Source: Isoperla grammatica
Taxonomy: Eukaryota > Arthropoda > Insecta > Plecoptera > Perlodidae
Assembly (NCBI GenBank): GCA_945910005.1
Contig: OX246739.1
Span: 7,284,001-7,348,000, forward strand
Direction: 5' to 3'
Length of the DNA: 64,000 bases
This document shows, piece by piece, positions 39,282 through 51,012 of the stretch (position 1 is its first letter; each line of letters begins with the position of its first letter). Below the pieces are notes generated by a model. It saw only the letters and a list, made by a program, of their open reading frames with translations, was not told the origin of the DNA and made no database searches. The translations under genes were made by a program, and so were the position numbers.

Positions 39282-39699
39282 CAGCGAGAATATTATGTAT
39301 TTTTTCCCCGACCAATTTCCAAATATCCAAATTAACAAATTTTCCCCGACAAGACCATTTCCAAAACTATCTAGGCCTAGGACCCTTTGTACCGTAGGTA
39401 CTATTATAAATCCATGGTATGAGCATCATCATAAACAACAATTAAAATTACTTTCCAAGTGTTATATCAAGGTTCATTGAACCATACAAGATCATCACCT
39501 TATTGATATCATATTTTTAATTGTTGTGTATTGTTGTGCATACAGATTTAGAAGGCCATGCTAATAATCACACAAAGGGACTTTTTTCAGAATTCATCTA
39601 GGACCCTTAGATAGAGCGTATCACGGCTTCCTAGATCATTTCTGAAAATCATCTATTGGGGACCGGTGCTACAACAATACTTTTGTGCATGGGACTAAT

Positions 39700-40755
39700 T
39701 TGGAAGCACAAATTGCACACTAAATATTGATAGCTTTTCAGAATTAGTGCGCGATTGGGGGGGGGGGGGGGGCGCGTGAACTTGCCCCCTCCCCCCCAGA
39801 CAAAATTGCCTTTATCTCGTAAAGTAGTAGTAGTAGTGCGAGATTGGGGAGGGCAGCGTGAACCTGCCCCCCCCCTCCCCCACCCAGACAAAATCACCTT
39901 TATCTCGTAAAGTAAAAGCGCACTAATTATATGGTTTGCTAATCTGGAAGCGCTAATTGCACACTAAATATTGGTAGCTTTTCAGAATTAGTGTGCGTTT
40001 GGGGGGAGGCAGCGTGAACTTAACCCCCCCCCCCAAACAAAATTGCCTTTATCTCGTAAAGTAAAGGCGCACTAATTATATGGTTTGGTAATGTGGAAGC
40101 ACTAATTGCACACTAAATATTGGTAGCTTTTCAGAATTAGTGTGCGTTTGGGGGGGGCAGCGTGAACTTGGCCCCCCCCAAACAAAATTGCCTTTATCTC
40201 GTAAAGTAAAGGCGCACTAATTATATGGTTTGGTAATGTGGAAGCACTAATTGCACACTAAATATTGGTACCTTTTCAGAATTAGTGTGCGTTTGGGGGG
40301 GGGCAGCGTGAACTTGGCCCCCCCCAAACAAAATTGCCTTTATCTCGTAAAGTAAAGGCGCACTAATTATATGGTTTGGTAATGTGGAAGCACTAATTGC
40401 ACACTAAATATTGGTACCTTTTCAGAATTAGTGTGCGTTTGGGGGGGGGCAGCGTGAACTTGGCCCCTCCCAAACAAAATTGCCTTTATCTCGTAAAGTA
40501 AAGGCGCACTAATTATATGGTTTGGTAATGTGGAAGCACTAATTGCACACTAAATATTGGTAGCTTTTCAGAATTAGTGTGCGATTGGGGGGGGCAGCGT
40601 GAACTTGGCCCCCCCCAAACAAAATTGCCTTTATCTCGTAAAGTAAAGGCGCACTAATTATATGGTTTCGTAATGTGGAAGCACTAATTGCACACTAAAT
40701 ATTGGGAGCTTTTCAGAATTAGTGCGCGAATGGGGGGGGCCAGGTTCACGGACCT
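39700..40755. repeat. Right arm of the foldback element: about seven inverted tandem units
   Basis: CTTTTCAGAATTAGTG recurs about every 146 bp, seven times, as the reverse of the left-arm unit. The innermost unit is altered and shorter. The arm is more than twice as long as the left arm. Confidence 0.9.
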
Positions 40756-41614
40756 ATAAATCATACCTAAAATACTTGTTTTATAATATAATACCGAAAA
40801 GAAAAAGGAAAGGAAACGAAGCTTCAGAGAACAGGATGTAAAATTATGGGGGGATCTGGGATACCGCCAGTATTTAGCCGGAGCGTGGCTCAAAGGTGCT
40901 TGGAACCTATGAGTATAGATTTCTTCTGTGTCAATCAGTTGTATAATTGGAATGTAAAATATAATAAAATTGTTTTGCATGACATCTGTGCAGGGATTTC
41001 TTGCACCTCTTCAGGCTACTAACTAAACAAATAAGGTTCTATTTATTTATTATTTATTTATAGTTCTATTCTTGGGAAATCCCAATTAAGTCAGGATTGC
41101 CGACGGCTGGTAATGAACTGTCGACCTCCAGAACAAGAGTCTCGCATAATATTACCGCTAGGCTCCCTAGTTTGTCGCCGCCAGGAAGGGTAAGTACTGT
41201 TGAATGGAATGTTTAAAACTCTCCTACAGCCTCATAAAACTACAGCAACAACAATTACAACATGAACTCTGAGCTACGATGGATGTTACAGTTCACTTTG
41301 CCATCTGTTACGACTCAGCGTTCGTTTGACACATGTTTGTCATTTTTCTACTACCCTTGGCCTCAGACAGTTATTACGCGACATATTGTATTCAAACGTA
41401 TTTTTCAGGTTCATTACGTGAAAAGCATTTATTCGATAACGGTTTTACGTCAATACACGATTCAACAAGGAAAATGTCACGACTCACGACAGTAGAATAG
41501 ATTGTATCTGTGACAAAACTTGGTATGCAAAAATATGCTCAATTGTTTGTGAACAATTACTTACGAAGTTAGGGTGTTTTTCATTGGCTGCATTGGACCG
41601 TACCGAGCGAAACC

Positions 41615-41895
41615 GATAGAGATGGCTCAGCGGTAAGACGCGAGACTCTAATTCGGGAGGTCGCCGGTTTGTTTCCGGCCACCGGCAGTCCTGACTGAAG
41701 GTTTTTCCGAGGTTTTCCTCAGTCGTAAATGCGAATGCTGAAATTGAGTCATACTATCAGTCCTCGGAAATTCCTTCCCAACAATCCAAACACCCTAATA
41801 ACCCAGTTAGTCACCTGAAGAGGGGCGAGCACATCAGGTAAAGCTGGTGTGCACCCTATAACGTGGTATTCCTACGAAGAATTATTAATTAATAC
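41615..41895 (+). mobile_element. SINE family 1, copy 2 (most complete)
   Basis: The head has GATGGCTCAGCGGTAAGACG (A-box region) and GGTCGCCGGTTTGTTTCCGG (B-box region). The body has CTGACTGAAGGTTTTTCCG, CGAATGCTGAAATTGAGTC and the tail CACATCAGGTAAAGCTGGTG, ending near an AT-rich run. RNA polymerase III transcription is expected from the tRNA-like head. Confidence 0.75.
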
Positions 41896-42529
41896 TGAGT
41901 GAACAATGCAATAGACTTACCAGTGAGCACTGAGTGCAGCCCATTGAATAACCCCATAGTGTACGGGATGATGGCCGCTATCCGTTGGAAAAGTTTAGGG
42001 TTTGTCATTGCCATATGCCAGATAAGTTCGTATATTCATTTTTCTTGCCTTTTCTGGAGCCCGATTCTCTAAATCTGTGGTAAATTTCTCACCGGTTTCT
42101 GTCGTTACGGAAGGCGAATGGATGGCTGTGATTGGGTCACAGCCTTCTCATAACGACCAAAACCGGTGATCACCTTGAGAATCAAGGCCCTGGTCGTGAC
42201 CCTTTCACCGCCGGCTTGTATACTATATGTCAAACCCACCTGGGGGGCTATTCTTGAAACGATGCGAGTGGACTCGCATGCGGGATTATGGTCACGTGAC
42301 CGCCATTACGCATACGTTTTGACAATTTGCTATTCTTGAATTTGAAACCGTACCCGCACATGCGGAATGGGCATACGTTTCTACTCGCCGGCCTAGAGGT
42401 GGCGAGATGGGAAACCGTATGCGTTTTGGCGTGGTTGTTGTTGTAAAATTGTGTTGTTGACATCAAAATCAGAGGTTATGAAGACGTCGAAAGCAGACTC
42501 CAAGGTAGGTAAATGATTATATTTCTCTC

Positions 42530-43000
42530 TTATAGTAGGCCTAGCCTAGACCTACGCTATTATGTGTGTTTTATAATTTCATTACATTCCGTTCGTAGGC
42601 CTAGGATTTGTGTTTAAAATATACTTAGGCATGCCTAGCGAGTAGCCCCGAACGAGTATGGAAATTGAGGTTAAGCCTAGGGCTAGTTCTTTGCCTGCAG
42701 ATAAGCTAGGCCTAGGCTAAGCCTAGGGCCTAGGCCTACTACCCTATATTATGTAGGCCTAGGCCCTTATGTCTAGTGAATAAAGAAACTATTTATTTAT
42801 CTATGAAAAGAACTAGGCCTAGAGCTAGGCCTAGCGCCCATGGCATGCTGGACCTAGTTTAACAATTCATTTTGCAGGGCCTAGGCCTACCTTAAAACAG
42901 TTCAAACCTGGGTCTAGGCCCTATATGGATTAACCTAGGCTGACATTGTCTACATTTACCACAGGAGCCAAGCCCAGACTATAGGCCTAACCGGTAAATA
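42530..43000. repeat. GGCCTA/TAGGCC-rich tract, left
   Basis: Dense overlapping AGGCCTAGGCCT words, largely palindromic and dispersed rather than in strict tandem. A matching tract lies at 45860-46400 within the same element. Confidence 0.75.
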
Positions 43001-45859
43001 CTCATTTTGGACTAGAGTTGTTTGAAGGACATCGGCACAGACCGAGTTCGAATCGCTAAAATCACTGAGAGCACACGTAGTTCGAACTGACTCGTACAAC
43101 CTAGTACGCTAGTACGGAATGAAAGCGTCAGATACTGAACTGATCCTGTACACTGAGTAGGCCTACATAATGGCTAGTCCGGGTTCGGCTCACATGGTTA
43201 GCCTAAACGTAGTCAGGCCTACTGTGTAGGCCTTACCCTAGTCCACTTATGAACATTACTTTCAACAGTATTATAAAAATGTAGGCTTAACGGTGCATGT
43301 TCAACATGTTGAGGAACCCGCTGGCATAAAAACTGATGTGGGAAAATTTGGTTTCCATGTCGAGGCCTTCTGGCTTATGGCTGAGGCTATTAGTCCTAAA
43401 AAATATATATTACATTATATTGTTTTGGTCCTAAATATTTTTCCCTAAATTGTGTGCTTCAAGTACTGGGTAAGTAAATTATATCCCCACGAACGTTTTG
43501 TTTCAAGTTGCAGACACAAGAAAAGACCACTAGAAGACATCTACTGGCAAGAGAGCCAGATGTCGGTCGATGAAGTTAGAATTGGCTACTTCAGTAACGA
43601 ACGTTGAATTCTACCTACATCAATCCCTGCTGCAATCTTTCAGCATTGGCCAAGAGAGGATTTACATTTCCAATGAAAAGAAGAAATTGGTATTTTGGTT
43701 GAAATGTGACAAATTTTTAAATAATTGTGAATGCATTCATAAGGAGGTAGCCCTGACAAGAGAACAATTACTTTCAATTATTATAAAGCACATTCTGAGA
43801 TAGTTTTAGATTTGATAATTGAATGCATTCTGGACAGTGACTTGTTTTACTACACTAGTACAGTAGGAAGATGTATCACCAAATAAATAAATTAAATGCA
43901 TATAATATTAAATATTTTGTAGTTCTGTCATTTGTGTTTTCCAAAATTAAAATTTCCCCTTGTAAAATGGTTGATGAATTAGTTTTAAAATTTAAACCTA
44001 ATTCAAAACATAGTTTTAATTATTTATGTAGTGTATTTATTCCCTAAAAAAACAAAAATTACTGAAGGCCCATCAATATTAAAAATAAACGTCAAAGTTA
44101 ACAGTAACAAATCAAAGCTAACAGCTATGCAAATGGGACTGACTAAAGTAGGATCACTTTACTTTTACTCTTACCATTGATTTTTAATGATGGGCCTGAA
44201 ATGAAGTGTTTACAATATTGCTGAAGTACTAATTTGGCCACAAATAGTGTGTGTGTAGTAGTAGTAGTAGTTTTTAATTTTTTATTTTATTTTAGGGGGT
44301 AATTTTTTCTTTGTATTGGTTTCCAATTTTTGCAATGTTATGCAAGGGATAACATTACACTTGGGAGGAAATTACACACACACTCACAAGTTAATTTGAC
44401 ATTAGTTAATGTGAATTTATGAAAAGTACAATGCATACTGCCTGCATCGACTTCAGTATTTATGAGATCTCGAAGAAGCATGGCATCTTCTCAGTCCTCC
44501 ATGGCTGGCTACCTACTTTCAAAACAAAATGTATTGGGTAGTCTACTGTATCTTGTAAAAGTTATGAACATAATATGTAGTCATAAATAAGTTAACCCAA
44601 AATCTTACAATTTACATCAATTTTTGTATTGGATTTTAAATACCTACCTACTGATGATTAACACTATAAACAGAAATTTGCAATTAATTCTTTAAAGTCT
44701 TATTCAGTTTCACTTTCAATTTAAATTCAATTGTACATCAATTTGATGCAAGTGGTGAGTGGTGACCCAGAGGCAGGACCGTGACCACCACAGCCAGAAA
44801 ACAGACCAGTTTTTAAGTAGTAAGGCTTGTAGACTGGTGTGGACCGATTAAATTTCAGAAAACTTTTGCCGCAATGACTGCAACTGTAAAAAAGAACATA
44901 TTGTGTTAGAATAAAATGTCCTTGCAAGGGTACTGTAATAAAATTTACAACAATCCACACATTACTTCCCATAGAATTGTAGATCTCATACTTTATTGGG
45001 GAAATAATAAGAATCCCAACAGCTTACCTTGAAAGGTGATGGTGTTCAATAGGAACTGCGAGTAGATCCGACTGCAATCGTCGAGTAAGCAAGGCCGTAT
45101 TATCGCAAAATAATTTTTACGTTATTCATTGTCCTGTAGCCTACATATTTGTATTTTTTGTGTGTATATAGTTCCAGTTTCAGACATACACCTTCACCTC
45201 TCAAGGTAAGCTGCCTGGGACATTACCCCCAATTAACTACCCATCCATTTGGCTTACTTTCACTAACCCAACACCAAACCTAATAGTTTGTTTTTTAAAC
45301 TAAATTGAGTTAAAATTATTGACATTAAAGTTAATGGAAGATGTATATTATATAGTACTGAAACCTCTTTATAAGAAAATAAATAATATATTTTCCTAAT
45401 TTACGTGATGTTCTAGTATAAACTCTACTAGTAACTTTCTACAGAATCTAGATGTAGGTCTAGCTCAAGAGGTTTGTTCATTGTCTTGTTCTGGGACTGT
45501 TTTACAACCAGTTTGATTGTCATAAACAGGAATTTGTTGTATCGAGTAGCAAACTCATGAGTTCTAGCTGAGACAATGAACAACAACCAGTCAGTGACAG
45601 CTGTTTATGGGCTTAGACTAACCCTGACAAATCTAAAGTATGCCCTAAGTAGGGCCCAAACAACAACACAATGAACTTTTAGGTTAACATAAAATTACCT
45701 TAGGTAGGGTTCGTAAACCCTTAGGAATTTCTCAGGACAGTCCGGATACCATGTCCATGCAATCTTTTATGCTGGACCTCATCACTGCTCTGCAAAAATA
45801 AAATTAGGCTATATTATGCATAGACCTATACTAGGCTATTTTGTATTCCATTAACTCAT

Positions 45860-46400
45860 TTAGTGACTAGGAGGACTAGGCCTAGGCTAAGCATTTGTCT
45901 ACCCGGGCCAGCGTCTAAGCTAACGTCTAGGCAACTGAAGCACGAATGCGACTACAAATGCAGTAACAAACCTTGCAAATTCTACGTTCAGCAAACAACA
46001 GCATGAAATTACATATTTTACTAGCTTTATGTCTATCTAGGCAGGCCGGGTATTCTTCAAAAGATTGACACAGCAACCATAATGTCAATCATTGTTTAGG
46101 TGAGTATAGGCCTAGGCCCTTGGCTAGACAGCATGCAACAGTATGTTCACAAACACCTAAGTGACTATAGGCTATGGGCGTCTTGGGCCTACGGCACAGT
46201 GACTAGACTAGACCTGCAGTTATACTAAATTCTAAGCTTCAAACATTGCTAGGCCTAGCCCGATGTCTATGGTCTACACAAACATGTCGAGCTTAACCTC
46301 AAAATGACACGATCCGTAGCTCTATTATAGACCTAGACAGATATTTGTTTGTCACACATACTAGGTAGGCAGAGGCCTATACTAGGCAATACATCTACAA
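45860..46400. repeat. GGCCTA/TAGGCC-rich tract, right
   Basis: The same words as at 42530-43000, symmetrically placed near the other end of the Harbinger-like element. Confidence 0.65.
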
Positions 46401-48936
46401 GACAGGAACTGAAATTTAAGGTTAATAACTTACCTTGTTAACAGATTGAAGATGAACAGTTGCATAGACGTCAAACATGTCACGAAAATGCAATCACAAT
46501 CACATGTGGTCGTAACACGTGCGTCTTTGTTTATCCTCGTTTTTATTGGCTGCCGAGAAAATCGATAATAAAACAGTGACGTCAAGTGATGACGTATTAG
46601 TCAAAGAAAGAACGACTGCAAACTTTTCGTGAAGACCGACTCGTATGAGCAACTGCAACAATGATTCAAAACGTATGCGAGCTCTCTGGTTTCAAGAATA
46701 CCAAATCTCGCATACGAGCTACTCGTATGCGGGTTGGGACCCATACGAGTAACTCGCATGCGAGTCAAAACGTATCGGTTCAAGAATAGCCCCCCTGGCT
46801 GTTTTATCACAGCCAATTAACACAACGTCGTAACGATTAATGGTTCGTTATTATTGCGTTACACTAATCAAACGTCAATCAGTCTTTGTTGTAAATGAGG
46901 AACAATGATATTACTACGATTAACGCGCGTTGTTGTAGTTCACCGCCTGCTGCTGTTGTTGTTGACGTGAAGTTTCGAAGAGCGCCAACTGTTTCAAGCT
47001 CCGCGGGTGTACACAAGTGCGCCGCCATTGCCCGTGGCCATGTCACTGCAGGTGTTGAGCCGGCAGGGCTAGGTTTCCTGCGCTAGCCCTACGAAAATAT
47101 AAGCCTTTTGTTTTGTAATTTTCGTATATTTGTCATGTGTTTACATTTTACTATGAACGTTTGTCCAAAAATTACGTGTGATTTGTTGCGATTGTGTATC
47201 AAATTTACTTCTGGACTTTTTAAGTTGTTTCTTTGTCTGCATGTTTCTTTACTTTCGATAGGCAATTCATTGTTACATTGTTTTATAGATGGTTTTAGGT
47301 TTAAAGATCAACCGTTGTAATGGTTCGTTACTACCGAGAAGCAACATAAAGAGAATCCTTTGTCTCGTCCACTCTTTTCTTGACTTTTTCAAACTTGACC
47401 AACAATGGCAAATATTCATAACGCCAAGGATGCGCTCGTTGTAGCCTCGTCCGCAAGTCTATGCTTGGATGACCGGGTTAAAGTGCGGTTTATTGACATG
47501 TGTAGCATCATACGAACTAGGTTTCGAGGTTTTATTTACAAAATTAATACGTTTTGCGGGGCAAGCCACACATTTTGGTGCGTACTGACACTTACTTATC
47601 ACTATATAGAAATTCCATTATTTTACAGACGTGGTGTGGTCATGAAGAAGCAACTCGCTTTTCCTCACCTATATGTCTTTACTTACTAATAGTTATACAC
47701 CGCAGGTATTGAAGGCGTGATCCAGTAGCCTACTCATATCAAAATATCAAACACAGTGCATATTGGGACGCATCGCTTTCCATCGGCAAGTAACGAAAAC
47801 AATGCCACATTACAAACTGTGTTCAAGATTACGTATGTGTGGTCTACTCTATAGGCTATAAATTTTTAGTAGAAATCTTCGTATCATTACTTCTTGAATT
47901 ATAAATTATGATTATTTAGTAAATTTGAATACTATTTCCCAACGATCTAATCATCTGTGACGTCGCGTGAGAAAGAACAAGAATACCCAGATTGTTCTCA
48001 TACTAATACTAATACTAATAAATAATAATAATACTATATAGAAATATAACGGTGACTAGTCTAATACATAATACATAGATTCAGAGAACCATCTGTCTCT
48101 TGTGGTTTGACCTACGCAGACACTTGACACTCGATCCAGGCCTGGCAGCTATTTGTATGCTCTACGAGACACTTTCCGAAGAATATCGCAGCCTTGCTAT
48201 GATTGATGGGTTCCGCATTATTCATGTGGTGCGACTTGAGTATACTGACAGAGCTGTGGGATACCGATTGATTGCTTACAAGTCATTAAACAAATACCCA
48301 AGAGGCGTGTTACAGTACGAGCGATCATAAACGTTCTTTCAATCACGTGGAGATAGAAGGTGGAGAGTTATACAACGGACTGTGTGTTCCCCGTTGGCTA
48401 AACGCGTTGCAGGTTGCAATCTCGACAAATGTCACACATCAGTCAGATTGCCGGCAACAGCTGTGTCGCGTATGATTGACGACATGACCTGGCTCTTATG
48501 TGTAGAAAGTGTACACTGCAATGATCTTGTATTCAACCACCTCCCACACCATCCGAAGACAGCTGCACAACAATGAGTGGATGCATGGGGACCATTATGC
48601 TGGCCGGCGCGTCACGGTATTTTATTATTTCTATGGTTGCCGTATTATTTGTAGGTAAGAACAAAACGAGCAGGTTGAGTTGGAGAGAGTGAGAGAGAGA
48701 GAGAGAGAGAGTTCTGTTTGCCAAACTGTGTGATGTACCGACAATGCGTGCGACCGGGGTAAACCCGACGGAGGTCACGGCGAAAAGACAAGCCAGCTGG
48801 CAGAGAATTTTATTTTAATAGTTTTATACGAGTAACAACCTCACTTGATCTCTTGAGTAAGTTTTGACACGGTTTCGAAAGTGTCAATTTATACGATACT
48901 AAATATAATTTGGTTCGTCAAAATTAAATGGCTTTT

Positions 48937-49100
48937 TTTTTGCTTTGATATGAATGAACGACTTTGGTAGAGGTGCAGTGCCAATGTTTTGCTTTGATGT
49001 GAATGTGCGCTTTGGTCGAGGTGCCGTGCCAATGTTTTCCTTTGATGTGAATGTGCGACTTTGGTCGAGGTGCCGTGCCAATGTTTTGCTTTGATATAAG
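48937..49100. repeat. Minisatellite, about 3.5 copies of 48-50 bp
   Basis: Each unit contains TTTTGCTTTGATGTGAATG and TTTGGTCGAGGTGCCGTGCC, with 1-4 differences between copies. Confidence 0.85.
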
Positions 49101-49182
49101 GAGGGAAAAGCGTACATACGTAGGCCCTATGTATTGAAGTTTTAAATAAAAAACGTAATACAATAAAATAAGTTTGTATTTA

Positions 49183-49370
49183 TTTTGTAGGATATACCCA
49201 TTTTGTTAAAATAAATTATTTTCAGTGAAGGATACTATACCATTATATGCTTCATTGCTACGTCTCCAAAATCACTAGTGTGATAATTGTAGATAGTTTA
49301 GAGTAAAGACCCCAGCTCGAACCAGGAATTGAACCCTGAACCATCTGCATTTGCACCAGAAATAAACCCA
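49183..49370 (-). mobile_element. SINE family 2, copy 2
   Basis: ATACCCATTTTGTT, TTTTCAGTGAAGGATACTAT and TTCATTGCTACGTCTCCAAA match the family body. The head reads GAACCAGGAATTGAACCCTG, the reverse of a tRNA B box. Confidence 0.5.
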
Positions 49371-50672
49371 CATTATTTATTCATCCGTGATGTTGTTAGA
49401 ATCAAAATCGAGCTTCCGCAGCCTCGCGCCAAACTGCTCAACAACCCCCGCACGCTTGAATTACAGTTACACGCCCGATAAAACTTCAACACTTCCACAC
49501 ACACACAATACGTGCATGGGCACTACCGTGTAACCATGGACACTCAGTTGCATATATACGTATTAAGATTAACAAAACAGTTCACGCTCAGCGAGCACGA
49601 AGCTGCTTTATCTCTAGGCGAGGAACCGTAATCAAAAACACATTTGTTATTTCATATATACTGACGGACCATGCACGTTTCGGTGAACACTTGGATGATG
49701 AACTATCGTCGTGACATAACCATAACCTTGCACCCGATTTGGTCGCTGGTTAGTATTTGCATGCGTCAAGGGCTTTATGGGCTGCAAGGCATCTATTTGT
49801 CGTAGGTTATTTAATACGCATCTAAATTATATAAAACGCTGTACCTACTCATATTATTTATTTGATAAATATACCAGTCCATTACGTATAGGTATTGTTT
49901 TTGTTTTTCAGGCAAAGTAAAATTGAGAATTGATAAAATGCCAAACAATTACATATTATGTTAATGGCATTGTGATGCAATCGGCACATACACAATTTAC
50001 TGATCTGCTCAATAGAAGAGTATTTACTGCCGGAATAAAATATCCAGAAATGACTGAAGTGTCCAGTGTTTTCTGGACGAAACGGCCACTTCACGCACTC
50101 TAGAAGTGAACCCAGTAATCACCAAAGATGTCCTGCCAATATCCTACACCTTCATAATAGCACTATATGAGAATATTTTAAATTCCTCCTTGGAGTGACT
50201 TTAGTCTCCACAGGACATCCTCAGTTCTTCCTACTAGGATATCCCCATATTACCAATACTGAGGATATAGCTTCAGTCTGTGTTTGAGACTTCCTCAATC
50301 TTCTCACTAGAACATATTTGAAGGATATCAGACGGTGAGCTTCCCCTTCATCAGTGGATGTCCTCATTTAGTACATCCTTTAGTACATCCTCCTATGTTT
50401 ATTGAGAGGTAACGTCACACAATCGCTCCTAAGACAACTGAGTTATGGAAATGCTTTATCGCGATCGATCGATTAGCGATTAATCGATTAATTACGGACC
50501 AAAACACGTCCTGCGCAGACACACACATACATTCCCCGGTGTATCGTCCCCTAAAAGGGCCGGAATCCTGGCAGGCACGTGATCGGGAGCGCGCGCGCGT
50601 GTGTAAGGGTCGGGCCGCGTGTGGAGTGGATGCACAGTACGGTTGTCAGTCACGGTGGGCGAGTCGAGCGCG

Positions 50673-51012
50673 ATGTCTTCGGGCACACGACCAGTGAGCA
50701 GGCAGGAGGACTCACAGCAACAAGTAGAGCCCATGTACAGTGTCGTCGACAAGAGCGATGTGAGCGACCCTGCGGGCTTGCTGGCGCGACCCGGGTTAGC
50801 GCTGGTGGGCCTGGTGGGCCCGTACAGAGCCAACATGGACGGCGGGTACGTCCTCAAGGACGAGGAGCTAGTGGAGGACGAGGAGCTGGTGGAGGACGAG
50901 GTTCTGCACGACGAGGACTCGACGCCGGGGCGGGAGAACTGGAGGCTGCGTCAGGGGGAGCCGGAGAATGTTCTCTCCATGACCGACATTTGGCCGGACC
51001 ACTGGGGCAGCA
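50673..51012 (+). CDS. Probable first coding exon of an unrecognised acidic protein (113 codons, phase 1)
   Basis: ATG at 50673 opens 113 codons (MSSGTRPVSRQEDSQQQ...) ending WPDHWGS, followed by the donor GTGAGT at 51013. The upstream 110 bp are GC-rich with a TCAGTC initiator-like site at about 50646. Codon use is GC-rich and unlike the noise frames nearby. The protein has a polar N-terminus, a Gly/Leu/Ala stretch (LLARPGLALVGLVGPY) and an acidic internal repeat DEELVEDEELVEDE. I recognise no family. No downstream exon was found before the window ends. It ends in the same phase as the 30147 exon, so the two could be alternative first exons of one gene. Confidence 0.55.

Larger units (their letters stand above)
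36484..40755. mobile_element. Foldback-type (MuDR/FB-like) element with 9-bp duplication
   Basis: The ends are exact inverted copies: AGGTCCGTGAACCTGG at 36484 and CCAGGTTCACGGACCT ending at 40755. They are flanked by the perfect 9-bp direct repeat ATAAATCAT (36475-36483 and 40756-40764). The inverted arms are made of tandem repeats of about 145 bp, the hallmark of foldback elements; 9-bp duplications are typical of FB and MuDR elements. The interior of about 2.8 kb holds a gag-like remnant and a nested palindromic element. No transposase was found, so it is probably non-autonomous. Confidence 0.88.
42243..46794. mobile_element. Harbinger-like DNA element with CTG duplication
   Basis: GGGGGCTATTCTTGAA at 42243 and TTCAAGAATAGCCCCC ending at 46794 are exact inverted ends, flanked by CTG (42240-42242 and 46795-46797). 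A 3-bp CWG duplication with G-rich ends fits PIF/Harbinger. Both subterminal regions repeat GCATACG/CGTATGC words and a second TATTCTTGAA (near 42331 and 46695). No DDE transposase is seen. Candidate splice-bounded exons exist: + strand MKTSKADSK before GTAGGT at about 42478-42504, and minus strand 46478-46434 before GTAAGT with a later open CSHCGKSF segment ending at 44727. I could not join these into a convincing gene. Confidence 0.75.
46798..50560. other. Non-coding stretch, no gene supported
   Basis: Short open frames (for example 47405-47689 and 48100-48330) lack family motifs, splice context or homology that I can name. The stretch contains a (GA)n run at about 48690-48712, a 49-bp minisatellite at 48937-49100, a SINE copy at 49183-49370 and, at about 50130-50400, AT-rich sequence with repeated AGGACATCC/GGATGTCC words that looks like a dispersed repeat. 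Confidence 0.45.

Noticed and set aside
36484..40755. CRISPR array suggested by regular 145-bp repeats
   Set aside because: Units are tandem without unique spacers, occur in inverted arms of a eukaryotic transposon, and no cas genes exist.
41615..41895. A functional tRNA gene
   Set aside because: A- and B-box-like words are present but the cloverleaf is not, and the sequence recurs with a shared non-tRNA body, so it is a SINE.
47405..47689. 94-codon + strand open frame
   Set aside because: No family motif, no splice or promoter context, and composition like the surrounding non-coding DNA.
48100..48330. 76-codon + strand open frame
   Set aside because: It looks somewhat protein-like, but no family or splice context could be recognised and no clear initiation region was seen.
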